From assembly GCF_018128905.1 (NCBI RefSeq), contig NZ_CP063808.1:5022001-5086000 (forward strand): a stretch of 64,000 bases of DNA, in the 5' to 3' direction. Source of the stretch: Streptomyces sp. A2-16 (GTDB lineage Bacteria > Actinomycetota > Actinomycetes > Streptomycetales > Streptomycetaceae). A program made the translations under genes and the position numbers. The notes beneath the pieces are model-generated. The model had not been told where the DNA came from. It saw only the letters and a list, made by a program, of their open reading frames with translations, and did no database searches. Positions 59,242-64,000 of this stretch are shown here, piece by piece. Each line of letters opens with the position of its first letter. The first letter of the stretch is position 1.

Positions 59242-60657
59242 ATGCGCAGGCATACGTTCCGCCGCAAGCATCTGTCCGTGGTGCTCGCGGCCCTCCTCGC
59301 TGTGGCGGGGCTGCTCGTCACCGACCCGGCGCAGGCGGCCACCACGAGCGCCGTGCGCGGTGTCGGTTCCGGCCGGTGCCTCGACGTGTCGGGCGCCGGC
59401 CAGAGCGACGGCACGAACGTGCAGATCTGGGACTGCACGAGCGCGACCAACCAGCAGTGGACGCTCACGGACAACAACCAGCTGACGGTGTACGGCAACA
59501 AGTGCCTGGACGTTCCGGGCCACGCCACCTCGGCCGGCACCCGGCCGGTGATCTGGTCCTGCAACGGCGGAACCAACCAGCAGTGGCGGGTCAACTCCGA
59601 CGGCACGATCGTCGCCGTGGAGTCCGGGCTGTGCCTGGACGTGTCGGGTGGCGCCACGGCCAACGGCACGGCGGTGCAGCTCTGGAACTGCAGTGGCAGC
59701 GACAACCAGAAGTGGACCGGCCTGTCCGCGCCGCCCGGCGGCACGTGCGCTCTTCCGTCGACCTACCGGTGGAGCTCGACCGGCCCGCTGGCGCAGCCCG
59801 CGAACGGGTGGGCCTCGGTGAAGGACTTCACCACCGTGACGTACAACGGCAAGCACCTCGTCTACGCGACCGCCTCCGACGGATCGTCGTGGAAATCGAT
59901 GGCCTTCAGTCCCTTCACGAACTGGTCGGACATGGCGTCGACCGGCCAGACCGGGATGAGCCAGGGCGCGGTGGCTCCCACGCTGCTCTACTTCGCGCCC
60001 AAGAACATCTGGGTGCTGACCTCGAACGGGTGGGGCACCCAATGGCCCTTCGTCTACCGCACGTCGAGCGACCCCACCAACCCCAACAGCTGGTCCGCGG
60101 CACAACCGTTGTTCACCGGCAGCGTCCCCGACGGCAGCGCGATCGACCCGACCGTGATCGCCGACGGCCAGAACATGTACATGTTCTTCGCCGGTGACAA
60201 CGGCAAGATCTACAGGTCGGCCATGCCGATCGGGAACTTCCCGGCCAGCTTCGGCTCGTCGTACACGACGATCATGAGCGACACGGTGAAGAACCTGTTC
60301 GAGGCGCCGCAGGTGTACAAGGTTCAGGGCCAGAACCAGTACCTCATGATCGTCGAGGCCCGGGGTGCGAGTGAGCAGCGCTTCTTCCGCTCGTTCACGG
60401 CCTCCAGCCTGAACGGTTCGTGGACCCCGCAGGCCGCCACCGAGAGCAACCCCTTCGCCGGCAAGGCCAACAGCGGTGCCACCTGGACCAACGACATCAG
60501 CCACGGTGACCTGGTCCGCAACAACCCCGACCAGACCATGACCATCGACCCCTGCAACCTGCAACTGCTCTACCAGGGCCTCTCCCCCAACACACCGTCG
60601 GGCACCCCCTACATCCAACTGCCGTACCGCCCCGGCCTGCTCACCCTGCAGCGCTGA
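59242..60657 (+). CDS. GH62 alpha-L-arabinofuranosidase with ricin-type (CBM13) domain
   Basis: A 471-residue secreted enzyme: signal peptide (1-33, VVLAALLAVAGLLVTDPA), an N-terminal ricin B lectin domain (about 40-165; three GRCLDVSG/KCLDV/GLCLDVSG units with NQQW), then a GH62 domain (about 175-471). GH62 catalytic residues lie in VKDFTTVTYNGKHLVYAT (Asp), SAIDPTVIADG (Asp) and NLFEAPQVYK (Glu). It removes arabinose side chains from arabinoxylan. ATG 59242 has GAGGA upstream. A terminator follows at 60691. Confidence 0.93.
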   Translation: MRRHTFRRKHLSVVLAALLAVAGLLVTDPAQAATTSAVRGVGSGRCLDVSGAGQSDGTNVQIWDCTSATNQQWTLTDNNQLTVYGNKCLDVPGHATSAGTRPVIWSCNGGTNQQWRVNSDGTIVAVESGLCLDVSGGATANGTAVQLWNCSGSDNQKWTGLSAPPGGTCALPSTYRWSSTGPLAQPANGWASVKDFTTVTYNGKHLVYATASDGSSWKSMAFSPFTNWSDMASTGQTGMSQGAVAPTLLYFAPKNIWVLTSNGWGTQWPFVYRTSSDPTNPNSWSAAQPLFTGSVPDGSAIDPTVIADGQNMYMFFAGDNGKIYRSAMPIGNFPASFGSSYTTIMSDTVKNLFEAPQVYKVQGQNQYLMIVEARGASEQRFFRSFTASSLNGSWTPQAATESNPFAGKANSGATWTNDISHGDLVRNNPDQTMTIDPCNLQLLYQGLSPNTPSGTPYIQLPYRPGLLTLQR

Positions 60658-60690
60658 CCCACCCGCTCACGGCGCCCGCGAAGAGGTGCG

Positions 60691-60725
60691 GTCCCACGCG
60701 TGGACGAGCCGTCCACGCGTGGGAC
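60691..60725 (+). terminator. Terminator hairpin after GH62
   Basis: GTCCCACGCGTGGAC (60691-60705) pairs perfectly with GTCCACGCGTGGGAC (60711-60725), loop GAGCC, 33 bases after the stop. Confidence 0.75.
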
Positions 60726-60854
60726 GACCCCATCGCCCATCCGCAGACCGGCGCGCACCGCCTCCCCGCCTCCTCGCTTCCCCGCTTCCCCGCTTCCAGC
60801 AGCCCAGCCGCACGCCTGCCGGGCTCGCCCACCACTCGCAGAAGAGGACGCTGC

Positions 60855-61958
60855 ATGAGAAAGCTCCGGGTACTACTGATCTCGCTTGTCACTGCCGCGC
60901 TCGGGGTGACGGTGGCGGGCGCGCCGCCTGCCTCCGCCGCCCCCAACACGCCTCTGCGAGTCATGCCGTTGGGTGACTCGATCACCTGGGGCGTGGGAAG
61001 CAGCACGGGCAACGGCTACCGGAGTTCGCTGTGGAACCAGCTTGCGGCGGACGGCCATCCGCTGGACTTCGTGGGCACGTTACGGGGCGGGACGATGTCC
61101 GACCCCGACAACGAAGGGCACTCCGGGTACCGCATCGACCAGATCGCCGCCCTCGCCGACGCCTCGCTGACCCGCTACCGGCCCAACGTCGTGACGCTGC
61201 ACATCGGCACCAATGACCTCCAGGGGGCCTCCGAGGTCAACACCTCCATCACCCGGCTGAGGTCGCTGGTCAACCAGATCACCGCCGACGTCCCCGACGC
61301 GACCGTCCTCGTCGCCTCCCTGGTGGTGTCCACCAGCGCCTCGGAGGAGCAGTTCCGGGGCGCGTACAACCAGGCCATCCCCCGGATCGTCAGCGATGCA
61401 CAGGCCGCGGGCAAGCATGTCGCCTTCGTCGACATGAGCAGCCTCACCACGGCGGACCTGGCCGATCCGCTCCACCCCAACGACGCCGGCTACCAGAAGA
61501 TGGCCGACGCGTTCCACCGGGGCGTGCAGGCCGCGGACGGCGCCGGGTGGTTGCGGAACCCCGCCCGCGCCCCCGCGCGCGTGCAGTCCGGCATCGCCGG
61601 CAAGTGCCTGGACGTCAACGGCGCCGGCACCGCGGACGGGACCGCCGTACAGACGTGGAGCTGCGGCGACAGTGCCAACCAGTACTGGTCCTCCTACACC
61701 GACGGCACCCTGCGCTCCATGGGCAAGTGCCTCGACGCGGCCGGCGGGGCCACTGCCAACGGCACCAAGGTGCAGCTGTGGGCCTGTCACGGCGGCTCCA
61801 ACCAGGTCTGGCAGGTGTACAACGGCGGCTACCGCAATCCCGCATCCGGCCGCTGCCTCGATGTTCCCGGCTCTTCCCAGGCCGACGGCACGCAGCTCCA
61901 GCTGTGGGACTGCCACGCCGGATCCAACCAGAAGTGGACCTCTTTGACAGCCGGCTGA
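60855..61958 (+). CDS. Secreted SGNH esterase with C-terminal ricin-type domain
   Basis: A 367-residue exported enzyme: signal peptide (LISLVTAALGVTVAGAPP then Ala-Ser-Ala), SGNH domain with GDSITWG (Ser about 42), GTND block III and PLHPNDAGY block V (Asp, His), then a ricin lectin domain with KCLDVNGAG, KCLDAAGGAT and RCLDVPGSS units. This is the architecture of acetylxylan esterases (CE3-like). It pairs in substrate with the GH62 gene upstream. ATG 60855 lies after AGAGGACGC. Confidence 0.92.
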   Translation: MRKLRVLLISLVTAALGVTVAGAPPASAAPNTPLRVMPLGDSITWGVGSSTGNGYRSSLWNQLAADGHPLDFVGTLRGGTMSDPDNEGHSGYRIDQIAALADASLTRYRPNVVTLHIGTNDLQGASEVNTSITRLRSLVNQITADVPDATVLVASLVVSTSASEEQFRGAYNQAIPRIVSDAQAAGKHVAFVDMSSLTTADLADPLHPNDAGYQKMADAFHRGVQAADGAGWLRNPARAPARVQSGIAGKCLDVNGAGTADGTAVQTWSCGDSANQYWSSYTDGTLRSMGKCLDAAGGATANGTKVQLWACHGGSNQVWQVYNGGYRNPASGRCLDVPGSSQADGTQLQLWDCHAGSNQKWTSLTAG

Positions 61959-61963
61959 ACCCA

Positions 61964-61988
61964 GCGCCCGGGCTCAGACCCCGGGCGC
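61964..61988. terminator. Terminator between the SGNH esterase and the DUF2202 gene
   Basis: GCGCCCGGG (61964-61972) pairs perfectly with CCCGGGCGC (61980-61988), loop CTCAGAC, between convergent genes, 5 bases after the esterase stop. Confidence 0.65.
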
Positions 61989-62132
61989 ACACCGGTGGCA
62001 CGGTCTCCCCGGTTCGCCGCCTGTTGAAGCTGAGGTCACGCGCCGTCCACCGCCCGGAGTACCGAAGGCTGCTCCCCTCCGCAGCGGCCCTCTGCACGCA
62101 GACTCGGACCACCGTTCCTGGACTTCGTCTCC

Positions 62133-62813
62133 TTACTCGTCGGCGATCCAGTGATCGAACGCCGTCAGGTGCATCTCGGAGGCGGTGAGCAGGCGGGTGT
62201 AGACCTGGCGTGTGTCCGGGGCGGTGAGTCCGGACAGTGCCTTGGTCAGTGCGCGGATGTCGTCGTTCTCGACCGTGCGGCCCGCCTTCAGAGCTCCGGT
62301 CAGGCTGCCCTCGCCCTGCTTCAGGAGCCTGTCGTAGGTGGCCTGGGCGCCCGGGTCGGTGAACTCACCGGCCTGCTTGCCGGCGGTCGGGTCGCTCACG
62401 TCGTAGCGGTTCAGCAGGGTGCGTACGGCGGTCAGATGCTGGGTCTCCGCCGCCGCGATCCGCTCGAAAACGCGCACGTCGTAACGTTCGGCGAACGTCG
62501 TGTACAGATCGTGCGCGAGCTTCTCTTCCTCGGCCATGCCCGCCAACGTGGTCTTCTGAAAGGCCGTCAGGGTGCCCTGCTCGGCCAGGGCGGCTGCGTT
62601 GCAGGATCCGTCGTGCTGCCGGATGCCGTCCCTGTCGTCGCCGTGGTGGCGCGGCTGGTGCTGAGCGTTCGTCAGCATGCTCCGGGACGTGGTCTGCGCG
62701 GCCATCGGTGCGGCACCCTCCGTGCCCGCGGTCACCGGGCCGACGGCCAGCACTGCGCCGATGGCGAGGGCGCCCGCGGTGACCGCCGTCGCGATCTTGA
62801 TGTTGCGCTTCAT
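62133..62813 (-). CDS. Secreted DUF2202 (ferritin-like) protein
   Basis: A 226-residue exported protein: signal peptide (1-30, TAVTAGALAIGAVLAVGPV), then a His-rich linker (HQPRHHGDDRDG) and a DUF2202 helical domain with AGMAEEEKLAHDLYTTFAER, FERIAAAETQHLTAVRTLLN and YTRLLTASEMHLTAFDHW, the E-E-x-x-H/H pattern of ferritin-like folds. Metal binding is likely; activity unknown. It is divergent from the response regulator, about 170 bases apart. Confidence 0.9.
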   Translation of the reverse strand: MKRNIKIATAVTAGALAIGAVLAVGPVTAGTEGAAPMAAQTTSRSMLTNAQHQPRHHGDDRDGIRQHDGSCNAAALAEQGTLTAFQKTTLAGMAEEEKLAHDLYTTFAERYDVRVFERIAAAETQHLTAVRTLLNRYDVSDPTAGKQAGEFTDPGAQATYDRLLKQGEGSLTGALKAGRTVENDDIRALTKALSGLTAPDTRQVYTRLLTASEMHLTAFDHWIADE

Positions 62814-62985
62814 GGCGAACCTCCTCGGGTCTGCGGGAGCGTCTTCCGTTCCCGCACCATCACCGTGGCCCCGGGCCCTGCAGTCGCCGTGCGATGCGTG
62901 TGGAGACGAGATGGAGACGACCGCCGGGTGGCTTGGGGCTGTTCGGCCCCTCCCGGGGCCTGCGCGTGGCGCGTAGACGTGGGAC

Positions 62986-63681
62986 ATGGCCGCCACCGTG
63001 CTCGTCGTCGAGGACGAGAAGGAGATCCGCGAGCTGCTGCGCCGCTACCTGGAGCGCGCGGGATACGGGGTGCTGACGACCGGCTCGGGCGCCGAGGCCG
63101 TACGGCTGCTCGGCGAGCCCGGGATCGATCTGACATTGCTCGATCTCGGGTTGCCGGACGTGGACGGCGACGAGGTGCTGCGCGAGGCCCAGGAGCGAGG
63201 GCGGGTACCTGTGGTGGTGCTGACGGCTCGGAGCACCGTCGAGGACCGCATTCACGGGTTGCGGCTGGGAGCCGACGACTACGTGACCAAGCCGTTCAGT
63301 CCCACCGAGGTGGTACTGCGGGTGGGTGCGGTACTGCAGCGGGCCGGGGGCACTGCGGCGGGGACGGCGCCGGTCGCGTCGTACGGGGACGGACGGCTGC
63401 GTATCGACGAGACCCGGCACGAGGCGGTCCTGGACGGAGTGCCGGTGGAGCTGACGCCCACCGAGTGGGGTCTGCTGACCACGCTGGCGGCGGTGCCGGG
63501 CCGGGTGTACTCGCGCTACGAACTCGTCAACAGGGTGCGCGGCTACGAGTTCGCCGGATACGAGCGGACGATCGACTCGCACGTGAAGAACCTCCGGCAC
63601 AAACTCGGGGCGGTCGGCCCCGGCCTCGTCGAGACGGTCCTGGGCGTGGGCTACCGGCTGGGGTGGGCCCGTGACCCCTGA
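62986..63681 (+). CDS. OmpR/PhoB-family response regulator
   Basis: A 231-residue two-domain regulator. Receiver domain 1-115 has acidic residues in VVEDEKE, phosphoacceptor Asp53 in LLDLGLPD and Lys in DDYVTKPFS; the C-terminal winged helix (about 135-230) has PTEWGLLTTLAAVPGRVYSR and YERTIDSHVKNLRHKLGAVG. The histidine kinase start overlaps its 3' end by 11 bases, so they form a two-component operon. Confidence 0.93.
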   Translation: MAATVLVVEDEKEIRELLRRYLERAGYGVLTTGSGAEAVRLLGEPGIDLTLLDLGLPDVDGDEVLREAQERGRVPVVVLTARSTVEDRIHGLRLGADDYVTKPFSPTEVVLRVGAVLQRAGGTAAGTAPVASYGDGRLRIDETRHEAVLDGVPVELTPTEWGLLTTLAAVPGRVYSRYELVNRVRGYEFAGYERTIDSHVKNLRHKLGAVGPGLVETVLGVGYRLGWARDP

Positions 63682-64000
63682 GCCGCGTTCGCCACGCAGT
63701 GGGCCCGTGGCCCCTGAGCCGGCGCCCGGGACCCCCGAGCCGAGATCGCTGCGCTTCGGCGTTCGGCGGTCCGGTGGGCTCGGCCCGCTCGGGCGGCGCC
63801 TGTTCGCCGCGTTCGCCGTGGTCGCGCTGGCGTCCGTGGCCCTGCTCACCGTCGCGGCACTCGTCGGAACCGACCGCGGGCTCAGCAGCGCGCACCAGGC
63901 CGACCGGCAGCGCGTCGCCGGCCGGGTGGCCGCAGCCGCCGCCGACGCCTACCGGACGGCGGGCGGCTGGGCCTCGGCCGACCTGTCCGCGGCCCGGTCG
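63671..64000 (+). CDS. Sensor histidine kinase, N-terminal part
   Basis: GTG 63671 overlaps the response-regulator stop. The product has a Pro-rich cytosolic start, one membrane helix (LFAAFAVVALASVALLTVAA) and the beginning of a sensor region ending at the window edge. Only 110 residues are present, so HAMP, H-box and ATPase domains are outside. Its partner is the regulator upstream; the signal is unknown. Confidence 0.75.
   Translation, partial: MTPEPRSPRSGPVAPEPAPGTPEPRSLRFGVRRSGGLGPLGRRLFAAFAVVALASVALLTVAALVGTDRGLSSAHQADRQRVAGRVAAAAADAYRTAGGWASADLSAARS

Noticed and set aside
59221..60618. Minus-strand ORF of 465 codons
   Set aside because: Antisense to the GH62 gene.
1..64000. CRISPR arrays, tRNA or rRNA genes
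   Set aside because: No regularly spaced repeats and no tRNA- or rRNA-like sequence were seen on reading the window.

Overview
The window is high-GC actinobacterial DNA and looks like a Streptomyces chromosome arm or other accessory region. The evidence is strong GC bias at third codon positions, frequent GTG and TTG starts, many secreted proteins with Ala-x-Ala signal peptides, lipoproteins, a LAxTG wall-anchored protein, secreted hemicellulases with ricin-type lectin domains, an ECF41 (SigJ) sigma factor, SCO6745-, PaaI- and DUF1152-type genes, and a dense set of decayed insertion sequences. No rRNA, tRNA, CRISPR array, phage module or biosynthetic megasynthase was seen. Assignments are from reading the sequence by eye; no database search was run.

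Layout. 0-5 kb: a stress/energy group (tail of a three-helix-bundle protein, PPK2 polyphosphate kinase, P2-type cation ATPase, LLM-class oxidoreductase). 5-8.6 kb: a HEAT-like hypothetical gene and a type II NADH-dehydrogenase-like flavoprotein in an operon with an ECF41 sigma factor, preceded by a leader with two competing hairpins. 8.7-20.4 kb: an IS graveyard (relics of two IS5-type, one ISL3-type, one IS110-type and one IS21-type transposase) interleaved with small accessory genes (SGNH hydrolase, PadR with NTF2-like, alpha/beta hydrolase, PH-domain membrane protein, CYTH, ankyrin). It also holds one largely intact IS256-type element that carries a VOC/glyoxalase gene translationally coupled to its transposase. 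20.5-31 kb: ArsR, MerR and MFS genes, a small I36-like secreted protein with a lipoprotein, a leucine-rich-repeat-variant protein and a DUF4232 lipoprotein. 31-43.5 kb: small membrane proteins, a carboxylesterase with an internal tandem duplication, a LAxTG wall protein next to a secreted ribosome-inactivating protein, a PucR regulator divergent from a ferredoxin reductase/acyl desaturase operon, SCO6745 and DUF1152. 43.8-58.4 kb: a Fic gene with an overlapping partner, GH16, two TetR regulators each with a palindromic operator, a second carboxylesterase, a SAM methyltransferase, a DHFR-like/VOC pair, an aminoglycoside-phosphotransferase-like protein and an S33 exopeptidase. 59-64 kb: GH62 arabinofuranosidase and SGNH esterase, both with ricin-type domains, a DUF2202 protein, and an OmpR-type response regulator with the start of its histidine kinase.

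Functional themes are secretion and hydrolysis (esterases, exopeptidase, hemicellulases), redox and electrophile handling (SigJ operon, VOC, DHFR-like, LLM), lipid desaturation, and toxin-like proteins (RIP, Fic). The most notable items are the IS256-type transposon with its passenger VOC gene, apparently flanked by a target duplication inside an IS110 relic; the ricin-A-chain-like secreted protein; the leader of the SigJ operon; and the TetR-type tandem operator with no local regulator.
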